From Nectonema munidae (Eukaryota; Nematomorpha; Nectonematoida; Nectonematidae), in contig JAUIRK010001051.1 in assembly GCA_030549495.1 (NCBI GenBank), forward strand, positions 434,001 through 498,000: DNA of 64,000 nucleotides. The letters are read 5' to 3'. The translations under genes were made by a program, and so were the position numbers. This document shows positions 23,812 through 33,817 of the stretch, in pieces. The notes beneath the pieces were generated by a model. The model searched no databases, had not been told where the DNA came from, and saw nothing but the letters and a program-made list of their open reading frames with translations. Numbering within the stretch: position 1 is the stretch's first letter; the number at the start of each line of letters is the position of its first letter.

Positions 23812-25148
23812 ATATATGTTTAATTCACAGCTTTCAGAATCGCTATCACGATTAGAATTGTTGAAAAGATCTTCAGCTTGCTTTGTCGACAGCATATCTT
23901 CATAAAACAAGTCAGCATCAGAGTTTTCTAGATCCTCATCATACGTTTCCTTTCTTCCTTCTCCGTAATCTGTCCATAAAATGTCATCTTCTGTTCCGTC
24001 CATAGCATTTGAGATTGAGCAACGTTTAAAATGAATTTATAATGATGCTAGGATTTAACTCATCCCATGCTTCTTTTACCCATTGAGCCACAGTTATTAA
24101 ATCAGGAGCACGAGTGCGACAACCTTTTGTGTATGATTTTTTTCCATGTTGCATCCATTCTTGCCATTTTGTTTTGAGGAGTGACTTCATAGGATGATTA
24201 ATTCCTACGTCTATGGGCTGAAGTATTGACATCATACCTCCTGGAATGACGATAACATTTGTTTTGTGATGTTTATGTAAATGCTTTAGAAATTGGGGAT
24301 TTCTGTGACACCTAAAAGCATCAAGAATAAGCAAGCTAGTTTTATTTTTTAGCAACCCTCCAACACGTTTTGCCCATACAACATCGGCCATATCTTTCAT
24401 TAATTCATCATTCATCCATCCCTTTGATTGGAAGCGCACGATAACACCACTTAGAAACTTAGTTGCCTTAGGTGCTTTTTTTCTTTTGAATACAATATAA
24501 GGGGGAAGTTTTGTGCCATCAGACATGCATGTCAGCATCACTGTAAATCTGCTCTTTTCGTGACCTGTAGAAAGAATGGCTATGTTAGACGCCCCCTTTT
24601 TTTCAATAGTATAGCTTGACGGGACATCAAAGGTAAAAGGCATTTGATCAGCATTACCAATTAATGACAAAGGTGGGTTCAGTTCTTTACGTCGTTTGAT
24701 GAGAAATCGTTGAAATGCTGTAATCTTTTGTTCGTAGTCATCAGGTAGTTTTTGCGCGATATGAGTTCTCCGACGCATCGATAACTTGTGACGCGCCATA
24801 AACCTATAACACCAGTTACTTGATGCCTTAAAATTCTTCAGATCGAGTTGTTTAGCAATTGATTTTGCTTTAATGCGTACTTGAGTTGTGTTCAATGCAA
24901 AACCCTTTTCACGAGACTCAGCAATATGCTCGACTAACTGTTTTTCCATTTCTGGCTAATAAGCTGCTGCACCTGTTAGCGCGTTTTTTTCTACGCATTT
25001 TACTCAACATGGCTTTATTTTTTCTCCACATCCTTATATTGCTTTCATTTAATGTAAATTTACGTGCAGCAGGCCTATTACCGTTCAATTCCGCATATTC
25101 AATGACTTGAAGTTTAAAAGAACTATCGTATGATATTCTGCGAGGCAT
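23812..25148 (-). pseudogene. pogo transposase (Brinker-type HTH plus CENP-B-type HTH plus DDE)
   Basis: Cuts and pastes its own element at TA sites. ATG at 25,148 opens MPRRISYDSSFKLQVIEYAE, a Brinker/psq-like HTH. A second HTH (NTTQVRIKAKSIAKQ) follows, then the DDE core: NADQMPFTFD with the first Asp, SRFTVMLTCMSDGTKLPP, LLILDAFRCHRN with the second Asp, and ILQPIDVGINHPMK with the third. An acidic tail (EDDILWTDYGEGRKE) ends near 23,812. The arrangement matches the POGK-like branch. Three lesions are visible: an extra A in a seven-A run near 25,005, a TAG just before PEMEK near 24,957, and an extra T near 24,030. About 445 codons in all, so the decay is recent. Confidence 0.9.
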
Positions 25149-25443
25149 AATAACTTTCAAGATAAAAAAAGCAAAAATGAATGATGAACCTCTTCTTAGA
25201 CTGCCTGATTATCCCCACACACGCAACCGGAAATTATGCACTTATTGTACTTTCTATGTACTTATTATCGTACACTCTATCAATATACCTTCAGAGCTGA
25301 TAATAATAATACTGCTGTCTCATGTATGTGTTGTATGGGTAAATATATATTTATGCATTATTGTAACTACGTCTATGCTTTATGTGAGTCACATTTTTTT
25401 CAGTGTGTGATCTATGATAGAATTTTTCTCTCTATCAAAATGT

Positions 25444-25617
25444 CGATGCGTATTATACATAGATATAGGGAATTTTGTTCTTTTTTAAAAACTAAACAAT
25501 AAGTGCGTATTATACACGGGTGCGCACTATCGATGCGTATTATACATAGATATAGGGAATTTTGTTCTTTTTTAAAAACTAAACAATAAGTGCGTATTAT
25601 ACACGGGTGCGCACTAT
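25444..25617. repeat. Perfect 87-bp tandem duplication in pogo 5' end
   Basis: Units 25,444-25,530 and 25,531-25,617 appear identical base for base. Each holds two GCGTATTATAC motifs, so the duplication doubles the putative subterminal transposase-binding sites and lies upstream of the minus-strand transposase start. Confidence 0.95.
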
Positions 25618-25755
25618 ACGTGGGGAAATACCCATTTTGCAATGATTTGCCTTTTGGAAAAAAAGTCTATCAAAAAAAGTTATAGAGCTTCAACAAAAAC
25701 TAAAAAATTTTAAAGCATAACTTAAGTTTTTTGAAAACTAATTTGAGGTATCCCC

Positions 25756-26240
25756 TACAACAGGGGACGAGAACCTTTTTGACGAAAAGAGCCAAAAAAA
25801 AGACATATTTTAAAAACTAATCCTCTGAGAGCGATATATATTTTTAAATACTGAATACAACTAAATGTAAAAAGAAGACCAACAATTTTAGAGTATGATA
25901 AGGCTCTGAATTTATTTTAAACTACATTTGTTTATCGGTTATTTATTAATAAGCAAAGTACTTCTTACTATTAATGCGACTTCTGGTGCGGCCATGGTTT
26001 TGGTGATGGCTTTGTAGTCTGGTTGATACGTGGTGAGGTTCAGCTTCATGCAAGCGACACTTCCATCTTTTCGCTATGTTTACATTTCCATTTCGCTATG
26101 CTCACGTCATTCATCATCCCATATTACATTCCTATCTCTAAAAATACAGTGCAAAATGCCTATATACAGGTTAAATTTCATCATCTCCCTATACTAGCTA
26201 TGAAACGTAATTCTCTAATTTAAAAAAACCGTGCCTGATC
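25756..26240. other. AT-rich stretch, no gene recognised
   Basis: Lies between R1 copy i and the second helicase copy. The open frame at 26,023-26,223 has no recognisable motif. Confidence 0.45.
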
Positions 26241-28038
26241 CTCAGTTGATATGAGACATAATGAAACACGCACTTAACCTTTTCAAGTTCCTGTTCAATC
26301 TATTTTTAAGGTTTCTTTTAAAATATCCGCTCTTTTTTTTGGAAACTTTATTTTCAACATAAGTCTTTCTTTTGAACACTTTTGTGTTGCATTTTATAAA
26401 TTCCATGTTAAAGTTACATCTCATTGTGCTCCACCAAAAACTTCTTTGTTTCCTACCTCGTTTATTGAAAAGCCTCGAATTGACAAAAAATTTAACAGAG
26501 AAAAAAGAAATTGGAAAGAGGTTTCTACTAATGAAGAAGCCAATCCTGAATCTTCCCCATTTACCAATGAACTGCAAAATTACAATATACCTAAGGATAT
26601 AAAGTCGCTAAGATATGAAAATATCGATTTACTTAAAAGGCATTCATGTTTGACAGCGATTTTAAATAAATCTAATTACTCCCAGAAGTTCCATTTTTTA
26701 CTTTTTCTAGAGGAATTGGAGAAAAACATGGACCTAAAGAAATTTAACTTACAGGAAGTTACATTAGTCAAAGAACCTACATGTGACGCAAACCTCTATT
26801 CACTCACTCTGTTTAATTATAAGCTTGATGGGTGCATCGATATGATGGGATTGTATTGTTTTGCTGAAGGCGATTCTGCTCGTATAACAGTTCTTGATAA
26901 AATATCTTTAACTGTCCTTAATGATAATAAAAGGTTTGAAAAGATGTGTCCAGAATATGAAGCTATAATAATAAGCGTGGCTTGCGATAAAATTTTACTT
27001 TCAATGAGCATTTATTTCAATCAGATTTTTTCCCTGCTTGAAAAAAAGGTATTTAGAATCGAATTTTTTTCTAATCATTTACTTTTTCGACAGCTTCATA
27101 ACTCTGTTGACTTAGTAAGTTCTACGTATTCTGAGCGCTTACTTTTTGATACTTTGCCTTCAAGTTTTTATCCACTTCCAACTAAGATAGATAAAAATGT
27201 AATAGATCATTATCAACTTTTTGATAAGGATTTGAATAGTGAACAACGAAAGGCCTTTTTAAAGTGGCAACAAAATGTAAAGAACACAGCTCATGTCGTC
27301 AGATTACCTTTTATTATCCTTGGTCTAGCAGGAACAGGAAAGACCAGACTGCTCACAGAATTTATTCGGCAAACTTTTTTAAACGAAAAAGATTCTAAAA
27401 TTTTAGTCTGTGCTGTAAGTGATATTACATGTGATTTCATAGCTCAGTCTATCCTCTCCTCTTCTAAGTTTGAAAAAACTGACCTCATTCGATTCACTTC
27501 TATTACCCACAGTAAAAAATGCATATCTGAATGCATTCGACCATTTTGTAGTGAGAATGTTGAGAGTATACAAGACATCATTAAGTGTAAAATCGTAATA
27601 ACTACATTGTCAATGTGTGGTAAATTTGACGCTTTTTCAAACATATTCACGCATATATTTGTTGATGAAGCTGGACAAGCAACAGAGCCGCAATTATTTT
27701 TGTGTACAAATAAAATAAAAGATTCATGTAAAATCGTTTTATTTGGTGATTCCAGACAGCTTGGTCCGACTTTGATGTCTTCGATTGCAAAAGAAAGTGG
27801 CCTTGGTGTATCTTTCCTAGAACGTGCTGTTGAAAAAACTGATCTGTATCATTTAGAATCGTCTCCTTGTATATTCCTTTTGGTGGGAAATAGATTCCAT
27901 CAAAAAATTGAAGGATTTTAGTTACATAAAGTTCATTTTTTGGTCACATTTGTTAAATAAATTTGTATCAGAATCCATCACTTTCCTTTGTAGTTGTTGA
28001 CCCCCAGATTATGTTATCTCATTATTAGCATATAAAAG
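26241..28038 (+). pseudogene. MOV10L1/Armitage-like helicase, copy 2 (5'-truncated, open)
   Basis: Inverted duplicate of 16,719-18,512. Similarity begins at GATATGAGACATAAT and ends at CATATAAAAGT, beyond the stop at 27,921, so 3' noncoding DNA was copied too. The frame is open from about 26,275 (NFIFNISLSFEHF) through Walker A GLAGTGKTRLL, motif II FVDEAGQATEP and motif III FGDSRQLGPTL to 27,921. There is no ATG at its 5' end; the first in-frame ATG is near 26,728 (NMDLKKF). The N-terminal domain and helicase motifs IV-VI are missing. About seven amino-acid differences separate the copies over the 140 residues around 26,446-26,870. A truncated ATP-binding domain could in principle be expressed, but no promoter is evident. 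Confidence 0.75.
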
Positions 28039-28059
28039 TCGGACTTCTTGGTTAGGCGC

Positions 28060-29882
28060 TTCCAAGGATTTGGAGCAGTTTTGAGGCATGAACTGGAAAG
28101 AACCTAAATAGGATTTCAGAGTAGAAATGTTTGTTGGGCGGGGCATCTTTAGATATCGTTAACCTTGTGTCTTTTGGCGATTCCTTCGGATGATAGCAAA
28201 TGCCCTAGGTATTCCACGCATGGTTGTGTAAATTTACACTTCTCCAGGCGGCATCGAAGCTCCTTTTCATCCAGACGTTGAAAATTGTTGACGTGGTCTT
28301 GCGCATCCTTACCGCTGACCAATAGATCATCCAAGTAGACGATTACGCCTGGTAGACCTTATGCCAGTTGATCCATGATCTTTTCTAGAAACACTTCAAA
28401 GTAACTCCTACTACCTCCTCCGTGTTAAAGTTATACTCCTAGCAGTACCTATATGAGCGACTCAGATCCCACACTTATATCCAAGAAGGACTGGGAGGCC
28501 ATGGTCTCCTCCTCCTGTGAGCAACACGCCACTCTGGATGGTGTTGCCGCGGACATGGAGCAACTGGTAAAGTCAGTTGCCGACTTTCGTCTCACGTTAA
28601 CTCCTCAAAAGCCAGCTGCCCTGCCGCGTGACGTCAAAGAAGAAATTCTCGAGTTACCTCTTAGCTCTCGTTTCCAACCAACAGAGCTAGCCGCTAAGAG
28701 AATTGAAGCTTTTCGCTTAGCCCTTCCTCCACAGCTACGAAACGCAAAGGACAACATGATCATCTCACTTTTTGAAATAATCAAGAGAAACCTCTCTACC
28801 TTAAAACCTATAGATGTGCAAGAGGTCAACAGTCTAGCGACCACAGCATGCCTAGCCACCCAGTGTTCCTGGTAACAAGCCAGCAAACAAATGAACCTCT
28901 CCTCATTTACTTCCTTAGACATTCCTGCACCTAGGATTCCTCCGACTGGCCAATTTTTTCGAAGGCCAGTCCAGAAGTACCTGACGAAGAAAGTTTTTTC
29001 AAACAAAAAGGAACTAAATTTATTTTAGACTTAGCTAGGCAAAAAGCCCTAGCTACAGGCCTGAACAAGGCCTTGATACCTCAAGTAGGTTCAAAAGATA
29101 CTCATCATGTCCATGATTGGGCTATACCTATTGCATCTACTTCACAAGAGCATCACTCTCCTGTGGCAAAAAGTTGCTCCACAGCTGGCGCTAGTCCGCC
29201 GCTGGAGCAGGAAGAAACTCTTCCTTCGTTCCAATCATCAAAAATTGCAGCTCCTTTCTTCACCACCTCATTTGTTGAGTTACTAGAAAACGAACTTGCG
29301 AAATTTCCTATTCCTTTAGCTGACCCTACTCCAGACAGTCACATGCTACCAGTCTATCAGTCATTACCAGTGTGTCAAGACAACATTCTACAAGTCATCT
29401 CCAAAGTGGCAGACGATGACAACCTCCTACATAAGGAAGACTTTACTGACAAAGACTTCGTAGAGTTTATAAAAAGTCACGAAGACCTCCCCTTATTAGG
29501 GGCCAAAATGCTAACCACACTCAACTACCTTGATAACAAGGATAAATTCACTCCGCTGTTGGTTCACCGTAACTGAGTAGTCCCCACACACGCGGATCTT
29601 TGCCTTGTCTTTTCCAGGAAGCAAAACCTTCTTGATTGAAACCACTGGCGTACCGTAGTCGTTAAACAGGACAGGCTCCCAGATTCCATTTGCAATCCCT
29701 TCTTGATAGGCCTTCTCCAGGACGTCCAGCATCGCGAATGGGACTGACCTTGCTTTGCAGAAGATAGGTTTGGTATTTGGCTTGAAATCTATCTCCAGGT
29801 AGAAATCCTTGATGCATCCAAGCTTTGGTTTCCATAGGTTTGGAAACTGCTTGCAAATGTCCTGACACCGATTTAGCAGGTC
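28060..29882 (-). mobile_element. Ty3/Gypsy LTR-retrotransposon fossil, interrupted
   Basis: Two minus-strand pieces of a Ty3/Gypsy reverse transcriptase: an upstream piece at about 29,511-29,882 and a downstream piece at about 28,149-28,437. The downstream piece includes the catalytic-box region and the GHLLS stretch that follows it in this family. They are separated by a plus-strand insert (28,438-29,580). No LTRs, gag or integrase were recognised. The fossil is broken in several places and was further disrupted by the insertion. Its right edge meets repeat R1 at about 29,883. Confidence 0.75.
28438..29580 (+). mobile_element. GC-rich insert with gag-like open frames, family unresolved
   Basis: This segment is clearly richer in G and C than its surroundings and carries two plus-strand open stretches (28,453-28,875 and 29,073-29,576). 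Neither has a motif that I recognise. Composition and lack of enzymatic motifs would fit a structural ORF of a retroelement, possibly DIRS- or Gypsy-like, but that is inference. It is broken and is treated as a fossil. Confidence 0.4.
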
Positions 29883-29884
29883 TA

Positions 29885-30500
29885 ATCAAAAAATCAAACA
29901 ATAAATTAAGATTGCATTACTTCATTTTTCTCAGCATCATTCAAAAATAGTTTAAAAGCTAAATTGGTGCAAACTACAAAAATCTACAAAAAGTAAAACA
30001 ACTTTTAACATTTTGCAATGATTTGCCTTTTATGATAACTTTAGAGAAAAAAAATTATAGAGCTTCAACAAAACCTAAAAATTTTAGAGCATAACATAAG
30101 TTTTTTGAAAACTAATTTGACGTATCCCCTACAGAATACTCTATGGATGGCATGGCAGGTTGGTTGAGATGATTGACTAAGCACGCAAGCCTCTGGATTC
30201 GATTTCTCATCAATAACAATTTGTTCATAGTTTGATATAAGCGGTACATCAGTGTCTTGTCAATTAAAATACATCCGCTGCACCTAACCTTTTACTCAAA
30301 ATTGAAAAATTTGCTACATAATTAACATAAGAGAGAAAGGAAACAAAATAAACTAATAAAGCAATTTTCACTATTTTAAAATGGAACCGTCTGTTCTCAG
30401 AATAATTTTAAAATAATAGGAGGCATAAAGAATTAGAGTTTATTTGATATAAGCAGCAAAAGCCAACGTTTAAGTAGCTTACCCTTATAATTAAAAAATT
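29885..30500 (+). repeat. Dispersed repeat R1, copy ii (with SINE)
   Basis: Uninterrupted copy that serves as the empty site for pogo 2. It continues into a tRNA-like SINE (about 30,150-30,260) and a shared 3' stretch up to about 30,470. It matches 51,780-52,300. Confidence 0.85.
30150..30300 (+). mobile_element. tRNA-derived SINE (S1), copy 1
   Basis: The A-box-like TGGCAGGTTGGTTGAG and the B-box-like GGATTCGATTTC lie about 45 bases apart, the internal RNA polymerase III promoter of a Ser/Leu-type tRNA. A non-tRNA body follows (ATAAGCGGTACATCAGTG). A better-preserved copy is at 51,955. Confidence 0.65.
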
Positions 30501-30511
30501 ATTTAAATAAC

Positions 30512-30869
30512 GGTCGATAGACATTTCGCCCCATAGACAACTTGCCCCCTGACAAATTGTCTCATAGGCTATTCGTTTCATCCAACTTTGCTTATTATAT
30601 GTGTAAAATTATTAAAAATTTTTATATTCTTGTTTATTTTATCTCTATTAAATTATTTCAAATTAATCAATTTATCTCTTAATTTAGAATTGTCCATGAG
30701 ACAAAATGTCTTATGAAAATAACGGGGCGAATTGTCCATGAAACAAAATATCTTATGAAAATAATGGGGAGAATTGTCCATGAGACGAACTGTCTCATGA
30801 AATTAATTGGCGAATTGTCCATGGGACGAACTGTCTTATAAAAATAATGGGGTGAAATGTCCGAGGACC
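30512..30869. mobile_element. MITE with internal 42-bp minisatellite
   Basis: Ends GGTCGATAGACATTTCGCCC and, reversed, GGTCCTCGGACATTTCACCC pair as inverted repeats. Inside, four units of about 42 bp (from 30,688, 30,730, 30,772 and 30,813; each GAATTGTCCATGAGAC-like) are repeats of the same TIR-related motif. The repeating open frame on the minus strand only reflects a unit length divisible by three. Confidence 0.75.
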
Positions 30870-31248
30870 AAACTAACATAAATCAAAGTATACGAGAAAA
30901 GAAAATCATTGCGTTTTTTTGAATATTTCTGTCTACAAATAAAATTCTGACAGCTGTCATAAATAATAGATCAAGTACATTTTTAACAACTGAAACATTT
31001 TGTTTTGATATTATATTTTTATTATAATAATCAACAAATTTTCTTAAAAAAAGTGATTTAATTAATTATGTACAGTGTTACTTATAAAATTTAACAATCG
31101 AACATTATAAAAAATATCTCTGCTCAAATATTAAGCAAATAGAGTATTCTTGCTTTTAAACTGAATAGATAATCAAAATATTCATTCCCAAATTTCTTGA
31201 CTTGAAAAAATTAAAGTTTTCAAATGTTACAAAATGTAGCAAACGTAG

Positions 31249-31535
31249 CAGGGATGGCTGAGAGGGGGGGGGAATGGGGTCCCCCCTCCCCCCCAACCAG
31301 CAATCTATTCAAGAAAAATTAAGGTTGGAGCCCACCCTAAAATAGAAATCAAAATTGATGAAGTCATTGATCGATTTTCAAAGCAAAAAGAAAGAAAAGA
31401 CTTTGTAATATAATTTTAATCATTTATTTTACATACGTTTTCAAATTTCTTCCCTAATAAAATGTGTAAAATATTTTGATAATATTAGTATACAACCCCC
31501 CCCCCCCCCACAAAAGATTTCTGGATCCCCCACTG
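31249..31535. mobile_element. hAT-type MITE with perfect 8-bp target duplication
   Basis: Ends CAGGGATGG and CCCCCACTG. Flanked on both sides by AAACGTAG (31,241-31,248 and 31,536-31,543). Absent from R2 copy A at the matching point, so it inserted after the R2 copies separated. It contains long G and C runs. Confidence 0.9.
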
Positions 31536-31669
31536 AAACGTAGTGATAAATATTAGGTGACTTTTGTTGGAAAAAAATTCATGGCGCGAGTCTAACAATA
31601 TTCATTGATATAAAATTGTAATGATTGAAAACTATTTTAATTTAACTCTAAATGCAAATTAGACAGAAG

Positions 31670-31866
31670 CAGTGGTGTAGCAAAAAAAGTTGATAGAAAG
31701 GGCACAATTTAAAAACAAAAAACTTGCGCAACATTATTTATACTTTCTTGATCCTTTCATTGGAGAAATTTTCAAAAACTGATATCGCATAAAATGCATG
31801 GGGGCACCATGCGGTACATAGGAGTGTGGGCACGGCCCCTCATGCCCCAACCTAGCTACGTCACTG
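31670..31866. mobile_element. hAT-type MITE shared with R2 copy A
   Basis: Counterpart of 1,194-1,392, starting CAGTGGTGTAGC and ending CTAGCTACGTCACTG. The flanks GACAGAAG and GAGAGAAT are a decayed target duplication. Confidence 0.85.
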
Positions 31867-32140
31867 GAGAGAATAGAGCTGAATGAGATAGGAGAGCTTA
31901 ACAAGAGAAGACGGTTGAATGAAAAAAGAAAGCTTGATGAGCTTGAGTGAATGATTGAGTTTTAGCAGAGATAGCGGAAGAGAAAACAGAGGAGAGAGAA
32001 AGAGAAATGAATCACTGTGACAGAAGATGAGAAAATCTAGTAAATCATCAACATGTGTTTGCTCAAAAATACTACAAAGAGGAGGACACTGTGATAAACA
32101 TTGTTTACTTATTGTGTGCATATTATAGCTCTCACGCATC

Positions 32141-32596
32141 GTATGTTTTTGTTTTATCATCACAGCATCAAAATCTAAAAGTTATATTTGAAGATTCCAA
32201 AAAGCGACCAGAATGCATTAAAATAAAGAAAAAGAAGGAGTAGATGTGCTAATGAAATGCTGAGAGCATATTCTACGAAACCAGGTTCCAGAAGATGGCC
32301 ACTCGCAGTATTTTTCAATTTATTCAACTTCGTGTGTTTGAATACTATGCAAAGAAATATAAATTTCAACGAAAAAAGGAGAGAGTTTTTGATTGACCTG
32401 GGAGAATCTCTATGTGAAAAAGAGAGAAATTCTAGTAGTTTTTTAAGAAAAATAGTAATTCTAAGCGAAGATTTGGAGATGGAAAAAGGACCACCTGTAA
32501 AATATGTCAAAAAAATAAAACAAGAACGTGTTGTCCGAACTGTTCTAATTATATTTGTGGATCTTGTTCTTTTCAAGTATGTAAACTATGTTTAAA
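32141..32596 (+). pseudogene. piggyBac transposase 3' fragment
   Basis: Encodes the C-terminal third of a piggyBac transposase. VFVLSSQHQNLK and GVDVLMK give the third-Asp region, then MLRAYSTKPGSRRWPLAVF and a C-terminal cysteine-rich domain (TCKICQKNKTRTCCPNC, YICGSC, VCKLCL) ending at a stop at 32,596. One frame change lies at ATGAAATGCTGA (32,252-32,263), and the cysteine-rich tail is in a third frame from about 32,480. The 5' two thirds are missing, replaced by R2. Similar to, but clearly diverged from, the 47-kb copy. Confidence 0.85.
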
Positions 32597-33516
32597 ATTA
32601 TAATAATTTTATGTTAATAAACAACTGTAAATATTTTCTTCAAAAAATTTAACGCTTGCATCGAATGGTTTTTATTAATTGCCGGTATCTTATCGAAGGG
32701 AGGAATAATCTTCCATACCTGGACAATGGAAGGAATTATTACGATCGGTATTCGATAGTTGTCTTAAGGAACAAATAAACTTTTGATTAATTTTTATGCC
32801 ATAAAATTTTATCTGTATAAAATTTGGCGTTTTATTACAAAAACTTAATATTGTAAAGCTTTATACTTTGGCTAAAAATTAATCGTTACTGAAAATTTTG
32901 CATTATATATAGAGAGTTTGAATATTTTTTCGAAAAAAATAGGAAATTTATGTAAAAAATTGAAAAAGGAAAATTATATATCACAATTTTATGAATTTTA
33001 TTATAAATCTGAAAGATTCTAGATATAGAGTTTGAATATTTTTTCGAATAAAATAGGAAATTTATGTAAAAAAATTGAAAAAGGAAAATTATATATCACA
33101 ATTTTACGAATTTTATTATAAATTTGAAAGATTCTATACATAGATTAAATTATTTATTCACTAACCAATATAATGTTAGAAAATAGAATTTAAAAATAAG
33201 GTCATGATATTTATAAATTATTATCAATGAGGTATAATCAAAACGAATATTATTAGATAAGAAAAAAGATTGTATTTAATATTAAAATGTAATTTAAAAG
33301 TCTTACTAATTTTGAAAATCCGGATTTAAACGAAAGAGTATTTAAATTTTAGTTGAATTGTTATCAATGAGGTAAACAACGAATATTATTAGATCAGAAA
33401 AAAGATAGTATTTAATATTAAAAGTTAATTTAAAAGTCTTACTAATTTTGAAAATCCGAATTTAAACGAAAGAGTATTTAAATTTTAGTTGAATTGTTAT
33501 GAAAATATTATGTTAA
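32597..33516. repeat. Two local tandem duplications, AT-rich
   Basis: A unit of about 117 bp is duplicated at 32,905-33,020 and 33,021-33,137 (GAGTTTGAATATTTTTTCGA). A unit of about 140 bp is duplicated at 33,221-33,360 and 33,361-33,497 (TTATCAATGAGGTA). Copies differ by a few bases each. No gene recognised. Confidence 0.85.
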
Positions 33517-33665
33517 ACCATTTACGACCAATGTTCCTATTTTGGAACATAAGTAATTTCATCTTCGTCTGCTTTGTTTAGTCTTAAATGGTTGGTTGGT
33601 TGGTTGGTTTGAGATATCAAAGACTCTGCAAAGGGTTTTGTTTGTTTGGGGGAGTCTTAAATGGG
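33517..33665. mobile_element. TTAA MITE (piggyBac type), copy with TTGG expansion
   Basis: Flanked by TTAA at 33,513-33,516 and 33,666-33,669. The left part CCAATGTTCCTATTTTGGAA and the right end TCTTAAATGGG match the 62,085 element. A TTGG microsatellite has expanded inside. Confidence 0.7.
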
Positions 33666-33817
33666 TTAAGTTTGTATAAAAATGCCTGAAAAAATTTAAA
33701 AACTTGAAAAAACATTATTAATTAGTATTAAAAAAAATTGAAGCAAAGAAAATTCTTGAAATTAAATGAATATTAGTTTTAAAGTATAATTTAATATATA
33801 AGATTAAAATTATGTGT

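Larger units (their letters stand above)
23647..25631 (-). mobile_element. pogo-family DNA transposon 2, nearly complete
   Basis: Inverted ends share GTATTTCCCCACGTATAATG (left, starting at 23,651; one mismatch on the right, 25,610-25,630). Subterminal GCGTATTATACAC motifs occur once near the left end (about 23,711) and four times near the right end, likely transposase-binding sites. The transposase lies on the minus strand. A perfect 87-bp tandem duplication lies just inside the right end. The left flank ends in TA, the family's target. Boundaries are confirmed by the empty site at about 29,995. Confidence 0.9.
23540..25755 (+). repeat. Dispersed repeat R1, copy i, split by a pogo element
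   Basis: Flanks 23,540-23,646 and 25,632-25,755 together match the uninterrupted repeat at 29,885-30,140 (ATAAATTAAGATTGCATTAC on the left, TTTTGCAATGATTTGCC on the right). The transposon at 23,647-25,631 sits between them. About ten bases of the target present in the empty copy are missing at the right junction. Confidence 0.85.
30870..32140 (+). repeat. Dispersed repeat R2, copy B
   Basis: Inverted relative to copy A. It starts at CCAAACTAACATAAATC directly after the minisatellite MITE and ends at CTCTCACGCATCGT, where piggyBac coding begins. It contains two hAT-type MITEs, one shared with copy A and one not. Confidence 0.8.

Noticed and set aside
23809-24003. Separate small acidic protein gene
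   Set aside because: It is the C-terminal tail of the pogo transposase, displaced by one extra base.
13358-25631. The 13-14-kb and 23-25-kb pogo elements as two ends of one element
   Set aside because: Their terminal repeats and transposase sequences belong to different pogo branches.
30679-30860. CRISPR-like array
   Set aside because: Units are contiguous without unique spacers, and the context is a eukaryotic MITE.
30679-30879. Repetitive protein on the minus strand
   Set aside because: The repeated peptide only mirrors the 42-bp minisatellite, whose unit is divisible by three.
33590-33615. Functional TTGG microsatellite motif
   Set aside because: It is a simple expansion inside a TTAA MITE with no sign of a role.
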